NCBI RefSeq assembly: GCF_951230135.1
Contig: NZ_CATNVC010000002.1
Coordinates: 62,001 to 126,000 of the forward strand
Reading direction: 5' to 3'
DNA length: 64,000 nt
Source: Butyricicoccus sp. Marseille-Q5471
GTDB lineage: Bacteria; Bacillota; Clostridia; Oscillospirales; Butyricicoccaceae
Positions 8,372 to 17,832 of the stretch are shown piece by piece. Position 1 is the stretch's first letter; each line of letters opens with the position of its first letter. Under the pieces are notes generated by a model. That model was not told the DNA's origin, made no database searches, and was given only the letters and a program-made list of their open reading frames with translations. Both the position numbers and the translations under genes were made by a program.

Positions 8372-9664
8372 TTATGCCAGTAAATTGGGAACGCAAAGAA
8401 TAATCTGCGGAACAAAGGTGAATAGCAGCAGTAGTCCAATCAGCAAAATCAAGAATGGAATAACCTCCTTGATATAGTCGATCATGGGTACCTCTGTAAT
8501 GGCTAATGTAGTAAACATCATCGCACCAAACGGCGGTGTTACACCCGCGATGGTTAAGTTAATCGACATAACGATACCAAAGTGAATCAAATCAATGCCC
8601 ATTGCCGAAGCGGCCGGTACCAGGAGAGGTGCAAGCAGAATCATTGCAGCGCCGCCTTCAAAGAAGAAGCCTACAATTAGCAGCAGGATATTGACCACAA
8701 GCAGCAGCATCCATGGCTCACTGACACTGTTGATCAGAAACTCGGAGAAAATGATCGGAATGCGCTCCCATGTCAAGAAGCTGCCGAACGCATTTGCTGC
8801 ACCGATGATAAACATAATACCGGCGGTCGCCGTGACGGATTCCTTGAGAATGGCCGGAATCTGACTAAGCTTGAGTTCTTTGTAGACAAACTTGCCGATG
8901 ATAACCGAGTAAACGACACACATTGCACCCGCTTCGGTCGGGGTGAAAATGCCGAAACGCAGACCCATCAGCAGGCCAAACGGCAGAAACAGCGCCCAGA
9001 TGGAATCTTTCAGGCTGTGAAGCACCTCTCCCGCAGTTGGCTTTGCCGTGCGCGAGGGCTTATAGTTGCGCTTGCGCGCAATCACGCCAACCAGCACCAT
9101 CAGTCCCGCCATGATGAGCAGTCCGGGCAGATAACCTGCAAAGAACATCTTCTGAATCGAGACATTGGATGCAGTCGCATACAGAATCAAAATGATGCCG
9201 GGAGGAATAATCGGCGTGATACACGAAGAAGTTGCGGTAACCACGGTGGAAAATGCCTTGTCATAGCCCAGGCGGGTCATTTCAGGCACCAGAATCTTTG
9301 CCTGCATCGCCGCATCTGCGTTTGCAGAACCGGACAAACCGCCCATTAGGGCACTCAGCACGACATTGACCTGTCCTAAACCTCCGCGCATATGGCCGAC
9401 GATTAAGTCCGCCAGTCCCAATAGCCGTTTGGTAATACCTGCATAGTTAAATACAACACCGGCGCACGTGAAAAACGGAATGGCAAGGTATGTAAACGAC
9501 TCGCAGGAGGATACCATACGCTGCACGACGATATCGGTCGGCATCGAGGTAGCATTGGTCAGAAAGTAGGTAACCGTCGCAATTAACATGGAATACGCAA
9601 TTGGCACTTTCAGAAAAAATAGAACAAACAATAAAATAATCGGAAAAACAACAGAGAATTCCAA
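8372..9664 (-). CDS. dctM: TRAP transporter large membrane subunit
   Basis: This 430-residue protein has about 12 hydrophobic segments and the DctM signatures GGLSGSANADAAMQAKILVPEM and GVTPPFGAMMFTTLAITEVP. DctM is the ion-coupled translocation subunit of TRAP carriers, which use a Na+ gradient to import C4-dicarboxylates, sialic acid, hexuronates or other organic acids. It is the last gene of a dctP-dctQ-dctM operon and ends in the bidirectional terminator. A truncated paralogue lies at 23354-23650. The location beside a polyol/uronate dehydrogenase makes a sugar acid the likely substrate, which is inference. Confidence 0.93.
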   Translation of the reverse strand: MEFSVVFPIILLFVLFFLKVPIAYSMLIATVTYFLTNATSMPTDIVVQRMVSSCESFTYLAIPFFTCAGVVFNYAGITKRLLGLADLIVGHMRGGLGQVNVVLSALMGGLSGSANADAAMQAKILVPEMTRLGYDKAFSTVVTATSSCITPIIPPGIILILYATASNVSIQKMFFAGYLPGLLIMAGLMVLVGVIARKRNYKPSRTAKPTAGEVLHSLKDSIWALFLPFGLLMGLRFGIFTPTEAGAMCVVYSVIIGKFVYKELKLSQIPAILKESVTATAGIMFIIGAANAFGSFLTWERIPIIFSEFLINSVSEPWMLLLVVNILLLIVGFFFEGGAAMILLAPLLVPAASAMGIDLIHFGIVMSINLTIAGVTPPFGAMMFTTLAITEVPMIDYIKEVIPFLILLIGLLLLFTFVPQIILCVPNLLA

Positions 9665-9696
9665 CTTTTCTCACCCTTTCTTTGGATTTTTATACA

Positions 9697-10194
9697 TTAT
9701 GCACGCTCTTCAATGGCCACGCTCTTGATATCCTCACCCCGAATCGATTTGATGAGGAAACGCAAAGAGTGAAAGGTCATCAGACCAAAGCAGCACACGG
9801 CAGGCAAATCCATAAATGTATACGGAATTCGCAGCGACGCAGTCGGGCGAATCCATGCCTGACTAGCCAAAATCACACTGTAATACACCATGACCATATT
9901 AAATACCGTCAGCAGCAAATAGTTCAGTACATTAATGCACCGTTGAACCTGCTGCGGCATTTTATCAACAATAAAGTCCACTGCAATCATCGCGTTGTTT
10001 TTAAATACGACGCACACGCCGAAGAAAACGGAATAGGCAAACCCCAAATACGCGATTTCTTCCGTAAAGCTAAAGGATTTTGAGAAGATAAACCGCGCAA
10101 TAACATTCAAACTGACCATCACAACCATGAGCGCAAACATGGCGCATGCAATCGTTTCTTCCAGGTGAGCGAGCAACCATCTCGCCTTTTTCAT
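9697..10194 (-). CDS. dctQ: TRAP transporter small membrane subunit
   Basis: A 165-residue protein with four predicted membrane helices, containing EEIAYLGFAYSVFFGVCVVF, a typical DctQ feature. It pairs with DctM and stabilises the carrier. The gap to dctM is about 30 bases, and an upstream hairpin separates it from dctP. Confidence 0.9.
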   Translation of the reverse strand: MKKARWLLAHLEETIACAMFALMVVMVSLNVIARFIFSKSFSFTEEIAYLGFAYSVFFGVCVVFKNNAMIAVDFIVDKMPQQVQRCINVLNYLLLTVFNMVMVYYSVILASQAWIRPTASLRIPYTFMDLPAVCCFGLMTFHSLRFLIKSIRGEDIKSVAIEERA

Positions 10195-10233
10195 TTAATA
10201 GCACATCCTTTCGGGAGATTTTGGGCATAAAAA

Positions 10234-10265
10234 CAGACGGCGTCGTGTCCTACCCACGCCGTCTG
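10234..10265 (-). terminator. Intra-operon hairpin between dctP and dctQ
   Basis: CAGACGGCGT (10265-10256 on the minus strand) pairs with ACGCCGTCTG and is followed on that strand by TTTTTATG. As a leaky terminator or mRNA-stabilising hairpin it would raise the binding protein over the membrane subunits. Confidence 0.75.
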
Positions 10266-10285
10266 CTTGTTACTCTATTTCGGGA

Positions 10286-11311
10286 TTAAGAAGCAATCAC
10301 TTCCATAACGCTGTCATACAGGCCCGGTGTCCATTCCGGGAATGCATTGCTGACGCTCTTGGAAGCCTCTACAAACGAATCACGATCCGTGATTTCGTTG
10401 ACTTCAACGCCCTCTGCCAACATTTTTTCCGTGTACTCCGCTTCAATATCCTTTACCAGATCCATGTTGATGGCCGGCCACTCGCTGCCAACTTCATCGA
10501 TTGCCTTTTTGGCGGCATCCGGTAGAGACTGATACACATCTTCGCTCATAACGATGCTGGAGGTCGCAATCAGGTGTCCGGTGAGGGAAAGATGCTTGAC
10601 GCACTCTTGCAGCTTGGAGTCATACAGGATGCCGACAGGGGATTCTGCACCATCCGCAACCCCCTGTGACAGTGCCGTATACACTTCACTCCACGCGGTA
10701 TTGGTTGCTTCGCCGCCCAGAACGTTAATCACTTCATTCCACATCTTTGTGGGGGCACAGCGCAGTTTCATGCCCTTTGTGTCATCCCGCGTTTCAATTT
10801 TCTTGTCGGAAATTAGGTGGCGCGTACCAAAGTACACCATGGTAACTACGTGCAGGCCTTGCGCCTCCAGCTCTTCCATCATATTGCCGCCCAGCTCCGA
10901 TTTCCATAGTGTTTCAATATCTTCCGGCTTGCTGAACAGGTACGGATGCATAAACACCGAAAAATCGGGCACATAGTCCGCCAAATGCGAAGGATCGCAA
11001 TCCTGTAAAACCGCTGCGCCCTTGGCTGCAGCTTCTACCATGTCAACTGTATTGCCCAGCGCCTCGGAAGCATAAAGCTCCATTTTCAGCGTGCCCTCGG
11101 AACGATCCTCCACTTCCTTGCAGAATTGATCCCAAATTGCGTAGTAGGGCGAATTCGGCCCCTTTGCAAGGTTCATTTTGAGTACATATGGGTTATTTCC
11201 GCCTTCAGCCGTGGGGGTTGCATTCTGCGTTTGCTTGTTGTTTCCTCCACATCCGACCATAGACAGCGACATTGCAGCCGTCAGAATCATTGCAAGTATT
11301 CTTTTCTTCAT
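10286..11311 (-). CDS. dctP: TRAP transporter substrate-binding lipoprotein
   Basis: A 341-residue DctP-family protein. Its N-terminus is a lipoprotein signal peptide with lipobox SMVGCGGN, so it is anchored on the outer face of the membrane. The core shows the family pattern, including GMKLRCAPTKMWNEVINVLG (the conserved substrate-carboxylate arginine region) and QGVADGAESPVGILYD. The start ATG is preceded by AAAGGGGA. It delivers ligand to DctQM and heads the operon. It may also report ligand to the neighbouring YesM kinase. Confidence 0.92.
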   Translation of the reverse strand: MKKRILAMILTAAMSLSMVGCGGNNKQTQNATPTAEGGNNPYVLKMNLAKGPNSPYYAIWDQFCKEVEDRSEGTLKMELYASEALGNTVDMVEAAAKGAAVLQDCDPSHLADYVPDFSVFMHPYLFSKPEDIETLWKSELGGNMMEELEAQGLHVVTMVYFGTRHLISDKKIETRDDTKGMKLRCAPTKMWNEVINVLGGEATNTAWSEVYTALSQGVADGAESPVGILYDSKLQECVKHLSLTGHLIATSSIVMSEDVYQSLPDAAKKAIDEVGSEWPAINMDLVKDIEAEYTEKMLAEGVEVNEITDRDSFVEASKSVSNAFPEWTPGLYDSVMEVIAS

Positions 11312-11790
11312 TTTGTTTCCCCTTTCGTTTTCCAGCCTGTTATCTCTGCTTTACCTGTAAAAATCTTAACATATGAGGATGGCCCCAAGCTATTAAAATA
11401 AGTTCGCGCAATGTTTAAATTTCTGACCACCGAATAAAATCCCTTATAAATCACAGGTCAATGTTCAAATTTATACGCTTTCCTAATATTGCATGTTCCC
11501 ACACCCGAACCAGTCGAATCCATACATTTCACGTGTTATCATTGACAGCACATGCAACGCCGCCTACAGCGCTCATCTAATCTGTCTGTATTCAACTTCA
11601 CCTAATCCGATAATTGAACCTTCCAAAACAATTCATATCGAACAAGTCAAAACCGCAGATGAAAATCCGATGGTTCTCTTGCCCGATAAGGCTCTCCGGT
11701 TTTTCACAGCAGGAGAAAAGAGCATTTTTCGGTTTATATGTTGACAAATCTACGACTTCCCTCACATAAAATTTCTCTTTTTCACAACAA
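11312..11790 (-). promoter_or_regulatory. Upstream region of dctPQM
   Basis: No gene is supported here. On the minus strand TTGACC (11461-11456) and TTTATT (11438-11433) are spaced 17 bases and could be the dctP promoter, but the -10 box is poor. No repeat or hairpin is evident up to the terminator of the preceding operon. Confidence 0.35.
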
Positions 11791-11818
11791 AAATTCCGTC
11801 GATTTCTCGACGGAATTT
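11791..11818 (-). terminator. Terminator of the symporter/transketolase operon
   Basis: A perfect 12-bp stem, AAATTCCGTCGA with TCGACGGAATTT and a four-base loop. It lies about 90 bases past the stop of the last dehydrogenase gene, and on the minus strand T-rich sequence follows. Confidence 0.8.
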
Positions 11819-11907
11819 CGTTTCGGTTTCACGGGATACCTTGAATGGCGGAGAATCAGCAAATCTGCTAAAGTGCGCACGCAATTGCACTCTTTCTATA
11901 GTGAGGC

Positions 11908-13014
11908 TCAGCCATCCATACGCAGGATGGCCTTGATACATTTTCCCTCGCTTGAGTCTGCGAAAGCCTCGTTAATCTGCTCAAAGGGATAAAACCGGAT
12001 GAGCTTATCAAACGGGAACATCCCCTTCTTATAATAGCCGAGCAGCTTCGGGATAAACAGTTTCGGAATCGCATCACCCTCAACAATGCCAATCAAGCTC
12101 TTGGCATCACCCATCAGCTCGGCCTGGATATTGAAGGTGACATCGCCGGTTGCGCCCAGCACAACAGCAGTGCCCATAAAGCGGCAGGCGGCTAGCGCTT
12201 TCTTGACAAAATCAGCTACGCCCGAAGTGTCGATGGCATAGTTGACGCCGCCGGGTACGATATCATTCTTGATTTTACCGACAATGTCGGCCTCTTCCTT
12301 GCGGTTAATCGTTTGGGTTGCTCCCAGCTCGCGGGCCAACTCCAAGCTCTCAGCGTTGCCGCCAACTGCGATAATCGTTTCACAGCCGGCGATTTTAGCA
12401 GCCATGATAGCGCTCATCCCTACCGTGCCGCAGCCAAACACCGCGATCGATGATCCAAACACAGGACGCAGCCGATTGAGTACCGCGCCCGCGCCAGTCT
12501 GAATGCCGCAGCCCATCGGACCGACAAGCGCAAGTTCGATGTCATCGTGCGTCACCTTAATCGCGCTGGATTCGTTGACCACCACATGGGTGGCAAACGA
12601 GGATTGTCCAAAGAAGGTAGCCAACGGCTTGCCCGCTGCGTCAGACAGGCGTGTGGTACCGTCAGCCTGTACACCGCCAAAGTTGATGGCATTAAAGTTT
12701 TCGCAGGCGTGCGGATGAGCAGTCATGCAGTTCTGGCACCGGCCGCAGTATCCAAAGGATAAACCGACCTTGTCGCCGGGTGTAAACTCAGTTACCTCAG
12801 CGCCAATGGCCTCGACTACGCCGCACCCCTCATGACCGAGCACCGCAGGCAGCGGCACGGGAATCATCTGCGCTCGCGCCGCATCGTCGGTATGACAAAC
12901 GCCGCAGGCCGTAATCTTTACGAGGATTTCATGCTTGCCGGGCGGCGCTAGTTCAACTTGCTCCAACACAAAGGGTGCACCGGGGGCACGGGTGATGGCA
13001 GCCTTGATTTTCAT
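11908..13014 (-). CDS. Zinc-dependent alcohol dehydrogenase (aryl-alcohol/class III type)
   Basis: This 368-residue medium-chain dehydrogenase oxidises or reduces an alcohol/aldehyde pair with NAD(P). Catalytic zinc ligands lie in CGVCHTDD and GHEGCGVVE. The structural zinc site is CGRCQNCMTAHPHAC (about 90-105), and the nucleotide site is FGCGTVGMSA. The length and the GPMGCGIQTGAGAV segment match the aryl-alcohol/geraniol dehydrogenase group rather than sorbitol dehydrogenases, unlike the enzyme at 17833. It is the last gene of the operon, 12 bases after the flavoprotein gene, so its aldehyde may be a substrate or product of that enzyme. Confidence 0.88.
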   Translation of the reverse strand: MKIKAAITRAPGAPFVLEQVELAPPGKHEILVKITACGVCHTDDAARAQMIPVPLPAVLGHEGCGVVEAIGAEVTEFTPGDKVGLSFGYCGRCQNCMTAHPHACENFNAINFGGVQADGTTRLSDAAGKPLATFFGQSSFATHVVVNESSAIKVTHDDIELALVGPMGCGIQTGAGAVLNRLRPVFGSSIAVFGCGTVGMSAIMAAKIAGCETIIAVGGNAESLELARELGATQTINRKEEADIVGKIKNDIVPGGVNYAIDTSGVADFVKKALAACRFMGTAVVLGATGDVTFNIQAELMGDAKSLIGIVEGDAIPKLFIPKLLGYYKKGMFPFDKLIRFYPFEQINEAFADSSEGKCIKAILRMDG

Positions 13015-13026
13015 ATCGCTTCCTCC

Positions 13027-14997
13027 TTATATCTCAACACAGATGTTAAACGCGCTGTGATTGGCATTGTGAATGGTATACGCGCGCGAAGCCACATCGT
13101 GGTTTACGTCACCAACCTTGTATGCCTCAGGCACTTGCAACAGCAGCTCGTCAGCCAGCGCATCACGCGACTGCACGCCAAACGCAATCACTACGGTGTC
13201 CGCCTCGAGCGACTGCCGGTTCCAACTGCGATCGATGAGTTCCACACCGTGTTCGGTAATCTCTTCCACCTTGACATTTCCGAGCTTGCGCACGCCGTTC
13301 TGCTCACACAGCTGCATGAGCTGAGTGCGTGCAATGAAAAACTGCTTGCTGCACATGTCCTCAGCCGGAATCTGGTCAACTACCGTTACCTGCTTGCCTT
13401 CCTGTGCGAGCGCGAGGGCACACTCCATTCCCGACAGGCCGCCGCCGCAGACGATTACGCGCCGCCCGATTGGCTTTGCACCGCTGTCAGCCTCAGTAAC
13501 GGTGATGACATTTTTCCCGTTAATGCCCGTAATTGGCGGGCGTTTTAGTTCCGAACCAACCGCAACAACCAGCGCATCCGGTTGAATTTCCGCAATCATC
13601 GCAGGTGTTACCTCGGTGTTCAGACGGATTTCTGCACCGCAGTCCATGGTCGTTTGAATATCCCATTCGAGATACCGGCGCATGTCCTGCTTGTAGGGCA
13701 CTGCACCCGCGTCTGCCATTAGTCCGCCCAGACGATCACTTTTTTCACACAATATTACTTCATGCCCGCGCTGACGCAGGGTTTGCACCGCCATCATGCC
13801 GGCAGGGCCACCGCCAACCACAAGCACCTTCTTTGCAATCGGCGCATGCAGAATTTCCTTGTAGCGTCCTTCCCTGCCGATAACGGGATTAACCGAGCAA
13901 GTGATATGCTTGCCGTAAAAAATATTGCCGCAGCCCTCTAAGCAACGCAGACACGGTCGGATTGTTTCGGGCTTGCCCATCCAGGCCTTGCGCTCAAGCG
14001 CGCCGTCAGCCATGTGCGGACGCGCCATGCCGATGATGTCAGCCTTGCCCTCGGCAAGAATCTGTTCGGCCTCCTCGATAGTTGCTATCGAGCCTACCGT
14101 CGCTACCGGAATATGCAGCACCTGTTTCGCCGCTTCCGCATATTTAACATTGTGACAATGCGGCATATAGTAGGGCGGAATGGTCTGCGGCATCCAGTTG
14201 ACATCCACAATTAAGCCCTGTGAAATATGTGCAATGTCAATGTACGGCTCGGCCTGTTGCAAAAAGGCCAGACAATCGTCCAGACGCATGCCGCCCGGTG
14301 CAATCTCATCGGCCGAAATCCGGTATTCCAGTGCGATTTTGTCGCCCACACGTGCGCGGATGGCCTGTAAAACCTGCATAGGAAAACGCATCCGGTTTTC
14401 CAGGCTGCCGCCGTACCAGTCGGTGCGGTGATTGGTCAGCGGGGACAGAAACGCGCCAAGCAAATTTCCGTGTGCGCCGTGAATCATCATGATATCAAAT
14501 TCCGCTTTCACCAGACGTTCGGCACAGTCAGCAAATTTTTGAATGATTTCATCTATCTGCGGCTGCTTGAGTTCCTCGACATAGCGCACACCAGTCGGCG
14601 TAGGAATGGAGGACGGACCGACCGCGTTGCAGCCCTCCTTCAGCAGATAGGGTGCCACTCCACGTCCGGCATGCAGGCACTCGACCGATATCTTCGCGCC
14701 GTAGCGATGCACCTCGTCAGCCAGTAGGGTTAGTCCGGCAATATCGCTGTCGTGGCAGATAGACAGCTCACCGTAGAAATCCGCGCCGGTGTCCTCGTCC
14801 ACTGTAGTTGCACCAATCGTGACAACCGCACAGCCGTTACGCGCTTGCCCACCCATAAACTCGATAAGCGAATCCGTCACCTCGCCCGTGCGCGAGGAGG
14901 CGTGGCAAGAAACCATCGGTGTGAATTCCATACGGTTTTTCAGCGTCAGCCTGCCAGCCTGCAACGGCTGAAAGACGTGTGGGAATTTGACATTCAT
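13027..14997 (-). CDS. Old-Yellow-Enzyme family NADH:flavin oxidoreductase with 4Fe-4S cluster
   Basis: A 656-residue three-part flavoenzyme resembling 2,4-dienoyl-CoA reductase, trimethylamine dehydrogenase and the bile-acid enzymes BaiCD/BaiH. Residues 1-340 form the FMN-binding TIM barrel (GAHGNLLGAFLSPLTNHRTD). The cluster motif CLRCLEGC and a later Cys (about 348-368) bind 4Fe-4S. A FAD/NAD(P) domain follows with VLVVGGGPAGMMAVQ and VIVCGGGLSGMECALAL. Such enzymes reduce an activated C=C bond or run the reverse reaction. Between a split transketolase and dehydrogenases the natural substrate is unlikely to be a bile acid or enoyl-CoA. A dehydrated or unsaturated sugar derivative is possible. 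Family sure, substrate unknown. Confidence 0.88.
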   Translation of the reverse strand: MNVKFPHVFQPLQAGRLTLKNRMEFTPMVSCHASSRTGEVTDSLIEFMGGQARNGCAVVTIGATTVDEDTGADFYGELSICHDSDIAGLTLLADEVHRYGAKISVECLHAGRGVAPYLLKEGCNAVGPSSIPTPTGVRYVEELKQPQIDEIIQKFADCAERLVKAEFDIMMIHGAHGNLLGAFLSPLTNHRTDWYGGSLENRMRFPMQVLQAIRARVGDKIALEYRISADEIAPGGMRLDDCLAFLQQAEPYIDIAHISQGLIVDVNWMPQTIPPYYMPHCHNVKYAEAAKQVLHIPVATVGSIATIEEAEQILAEGKADIIGMARPHMADGALERKAWMGKPETIRPCLRCLEGCGNIFYGKHITCSVNPVIGREGRYKEILHAPIAKKVLVVGGGPAGMMAVQTLRQRGHEVILCEKSDRLGGLMADAGAVPYKQDMRRYLEWDIQTTMDCGAEIRLNTEVTPAMIAEIQPDALVVAVGSELKRPPITGINGKNVITVTEADSGAKPIGRRVIVCGGGLSGMECALALAQEGKQVTVVDQIPAEDMCSKQFFIARTQLMQLCEQNGVRKLGNVKVEEITEHGVELIDRSWNRQSLEADTVVIAFGVQSRDALADELLLQVPEAYKVGDVNHDVASRAYTIHNANHSAFNICVEI

Positions 14998-15095
14998 CGT
15001 AATTTTCTCCTTTGCAATACAAAACTTGGTGCAAAACGGCGGTCATGACAGCTAATGCCGCAAAACCGCCGTTTCCAAAGTCATCAGTTTTCCAC

Positions 15096-15887
15096 TTACA
15101 AGACGGTGAAGAACCCACCATCTACATTAATGTCAACGCCGTTTAGGTAATCCGATGCACGCGATCCGAGGAATACCATCGTGCCCATCAAGTCGTCCAG
15201 CTCACCCCAGCGTCCCGCTGCAATCCGGCTCGTGATTTTGTTATAGAACGCGGGATCCTTGCGCAGTTCGGCATTGACCTCGGTGGCAAGGAAGCCGGGA
15301 CAAACAGCGTTGGTCTGAATGTTATAACGTCCCAGTTCGTTGGAAAAGTTGCGGGTGATGCCGATGACGCCGTGCTTGGCCGCAGTATAGGGCGGACACT
15401 TGCCGTCCGAGGTGTAGCTGAGCGCCGAGCCGATATTGATGATTTTGCCGCCGCCCTGCTCCTTCATCACGTGTGCAACCTCCTTGGACAGGAAGTAAAC
15501 CGCGTTAAAATCCAGATCGATACATAGATTCCAATACCGATCGGGGTAATCGTCAAAATCGTGGAAAGCGCTTGCACCCGCGTTATTGACCAGAATATCG
15601 ATTCGGCCATACTGCTTGAGACATTCTGCAACACAGGCCTTTTGATAGTCGCGCTGTGTCAAGTCTCCACGCAGAAAATGTACCTGTCGACCTTCCTTTT
15701 CAATAAGCGCTGTGATTTCGGATACATCCTCGGTGAAATGCGGAATAAACAGGTCTGCGCCTGCCTTGGCAAACGCGACCGCATAGGCCATTCCAAGTCC
15801 CTGGTTGGCGCCGGTAACCATGGCCACTTTGCCTGCGAGACTAAACCAGTCCATACTGAAGCGATCGAGCGGATTGGACATTATCAA
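15096..15887 (-). CDS. Short-chain dehydrogenase (KduD/gluconate 5-dehydrogenase-like)
   Basis: A 263-residue classical SDR. The cofactor motif TGANQGLGMAYA lies near residue 25, NNAG near 100, and the catalytic set is Ser in INIGSALSYTS with Tyr and Lys in YTAAKHG. Members of this branch interconvert hydroxyl and keto groups on sugar acids or deoxy-sugars with NAD(H). Its place after the split transketolase suggests it forms or consumes the keto-sugar used there. Both an ATG at the annotated start and the next ATG (two codons later) are possible. Confidence 0.87.
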   Translation of the reverse strand: MIMSNPLDRFSMDWFSLAGKVAMVTGANQGLGMAYAVAFAKAGADLFIPHFTEDVSEITALIEKEGRQVHFLRGDLTQRDYQKACVAECLKQYGRIDILVNNAGASAFHDFDDYPDRYWNLCIDLDFNAVYFLSKEVAHVMKEQGGGKIINIGSALSYTSDGKCPPYTAAKHGVIGITRNFSNELGRYNIQTNAVCPGFLATEVNAELRKDPAFYNKITSRIAAGRWGELDDLMGTMVFLGSRASDYLNGVDINVDGGFFTVL

Positions 15888-15968
15888 AGCCTTCTTTCTA
15901 ATCTATAATGGAGCGCACGGCGCGAACAGCAAGAGCATGCACCGAATGCTAAGAGAGAGGGTGGGCTA

Positions 15969-16940
15969 TTATCTGCCCAGACCAAGCATATTTTTCAGCG
16001 TTTCGGCAATGCCGTCACGATCCATACCGTAATAATGATAGATTTCGTCCGGAGCGCCGAGCACGGAGAATTCATCGGGCATGCCCACACGTTTGAAACT
16101 TCCCCTGTAGCCGGCTTCACACAATACCTCGGCAACCGCGCCGCCCAGACCGCCATTGACTGAGTGATCCTCGACCGTGACGATGTTGCCGGCCTTTTGC
16201 GCGACACGCAGTACGGCATCGGTGTCGAGCGGCTTGACCGTATGCATATCAAGCACGCCAACCGATGCGCCGGATGTCTCGCGCAATATTTTGGCCGCCA
16301 TCAGGCATTCGTAGATATTCGAGCCGCAGGAAATCAGGTAGGCATCGCTGCCTTCCAGTGTTTCAATCGCCTTGCCAATCGTAAGCTCGTAGTCGTCCGC
16401 ATATACGTTGGGCGAGCCGGCACGGTCAATGCGGATAATCATCGGACCGTCAAAATCCATCGACTGTCGGATGAATTTGCAGCACTGACCTGCATCGGCC
16501 GGCACAACAACGGTCAAATTAGGAATCGCACGGTAAAGTGCAAGGTCGGCGATATCATTGTGGGTTGGACCGCCGCCAGCAGTCACGCCCGAATGCGTCC
16601 CAATCAAGCGCACCTTAACGTCGTTATATGCGATATCGGTGTGAATTTGGTCGGCCGCACGCAATGGTAAAAACGGCCCGAACACCTGCGAAAAAACTGT
16701 GCAGCCCGACAGCGCCAAACCGGCCGATGCACCGACCTGATCAGGTTCTGCGATGCCAAAGTTAAAACAGCGCTCAGGAAACTCGCGCAGCAGCTTACCC
16801 GCCGAAGACGAGGGCGCAACGTTATCTGAATAGGTAAACACAAAATCCTTGCCCTCACAGGCCATCTTATACAGTTCCTCACCGTACGCCTCGCGGGCGT
16901 TGGAGAGCATCATATCAAAATCATAAGTTGTCTTTGCCAT
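15969..16940 (-). CDS. Transketolase, C-terminal subunit
   Basis: A 323-residue protein with the pyrimidine-binding and C-terminal transketolase domains. FNFGIAEPDQVGASAGLAL holds the conserved Glu that activates thiamine diphosphate. GTHSGVTAGGGPTHNDIADL and GGLGGAVAEVL are further family marks. Split transketolases need both chains, and the partner is encoded six bases upstream. They move a two-carbon ketol unit between sugars. Its operon has no sugar kinase, so the substrate may be a non-phosphorylated or unusual ketose. Confidence 0.92.
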   Translation of the reverse strand: MAKTTYDFDMMLSNAREAYGEELYKMACEGKDFVFTYSDNVAPSSSAGKLLREFPERCFNFGIAEPDQVGASAGLALSGCTVFSQVFGPFLPLRAADQIHTDIAYNDVKVRLIGTHSGVTAGGGPTHNDIADLALYRAIPNLTVVVPADAGQCCKFIRQSMDFDGPMIIRIDRAGSPNVYADDYELTIGKAIETLEGSDAYLISCGSNIYECLMAAKILRETSGASVGVLDMHTVKPLDTDAVLRVAQKAGNIVTVEDHSVNGGLGGAVAEVLCEAGYRGSFKRVGMPDEFSVLGAPDEIYHYYGMDRDGIAETLKNMLGLGR

Positions 16941-16946
16941 AACCGC

Positions 16947-17807
16947 TCACGCCTTTCTCATTTTTGCCACATCCGCCAGCGCGGTCTTAAGGTCGTCGTC
17001 TCCAATGCCGCCGCCGTGCCACTTGTAATTACCCTCCATGAAGGAAACGCCCTTGCCCTTAACGGTATTTGAGATGATAAAGGTGGGTTTTGCACGCTTT
17101 TCACAATCCCGCTCGGGCAGACGGTCGAGCGCCGCGCAAACCTGTGCCATGTCATTACCATCCTCGATCTCAATCACGTTCCAACCAAACGCGCTGACCT
17201 TGGCTGCTACATCACCCAAATCCAGCACCTGATCGGTGGTGCCGGTCATTTGCAGACCGTTTTTATCCAGAATACAGACCAGATTGTTCAGCTGATAATG
17301 GCCGCCCGCCATCAGCGCTTCCCAGTTGGTACCTTCGTCGAACTCACCGTCGCCGATCAGCACGGTTACACGGTAGTCTTCCTTGCGGTATCGCGCACCT
17401 AGCGCATAGCCGACCGCGATGGGCAAACCATGTCCGAGCGATCCGGCCGAGACCTCAATCTGCGGACATTTTTTTCGGTTCGAGTGCATGCCGAACTTGT
17501 ATTGGTCGAGGTTTTCGAAGTGCTCAACCATGTAATCCTGGCTGTACGCACCCAAATCGGAGAAAATAGTATACAGCGTCTCCGAGCAGTGACCCTTGGA
17601 CAGGATGAAGCGGTCACGCCCCTCTCTGTGCGGATCCATCACATCGTAATTCATATATTTATAGTACATAGCGACTGCCATCTCCACGATGGACAGCTCC
17701 CCGCCCAAATGACCCATACCGATACGGTGAATAAAGGTCAGAAGATTCGACCGGATATCAGCGCACTTGTCTTCCAGCTGTGCTACGGTCTGCAATTTTT
17801 CACTCAT
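16947..17807 (-). CDS. Transketolase, N-terminal subunit
   Basis: A 286-residue thiamine-diphosphate-binding subunit. The diphosphate/Mg2+ motif is IGDGEFDEGTNWEALMAGGH to LDKNGLQ (about 152-184); HRIGMGHLGGELSIVEMAV and SKGHCSETLY give family histidines. Length equals that of other split N-subunits. It is translated just before the C-terminal subunit, six bases apart. The ribosome binding site AGAAAGGATG precedes the ATG. Confidence 0.92.
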   Translation of the reverse strand: MSEKLQTVAQLEDKCADIRSNLLTFIHRIGMGHLGGELSIVEMAVAMYYKYMNYDVMDPHREGRDRFILSKGHCSETLYTIFSDLGAYSQDYMVEHFENLDQYKFGMHSNRKKCPQIEVSAGSLGHGLPIAVGYALGARYRKEDYRVTVLIGDGEFDEGTNWEALMAGGHYQLNNLVCILDKNGLQMTGTTDQVLDLGDVAAKVSAFGWNVIEIEDGNDMAQVCAALDRLPERDCEKRAKPTFIISNTVKGKGVSFMEGNYKWHGGGIGDDDLKTALADVAKMRKA

Positions 17808-17832
17808 GTTGACTCATCCTTTCTGAAGTTGC

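Noticed and set aside
13027-14997. A bile acid inducible (BaiCD/BaiH) enzyme
   Set aside because: The fold is the same, but the neighbours are sugar symporter and transketolase genes and no other bai-like gene (CoA ligase, 7-alpha-dehydratase) is in the operon.
15561-15580. A cre-like sequence (GGAAAGCGCTTGCA) inside the SDR gene
   Set aside because: It lies well inside the coding region, away from any promoter, and departs from the consensus at two places.
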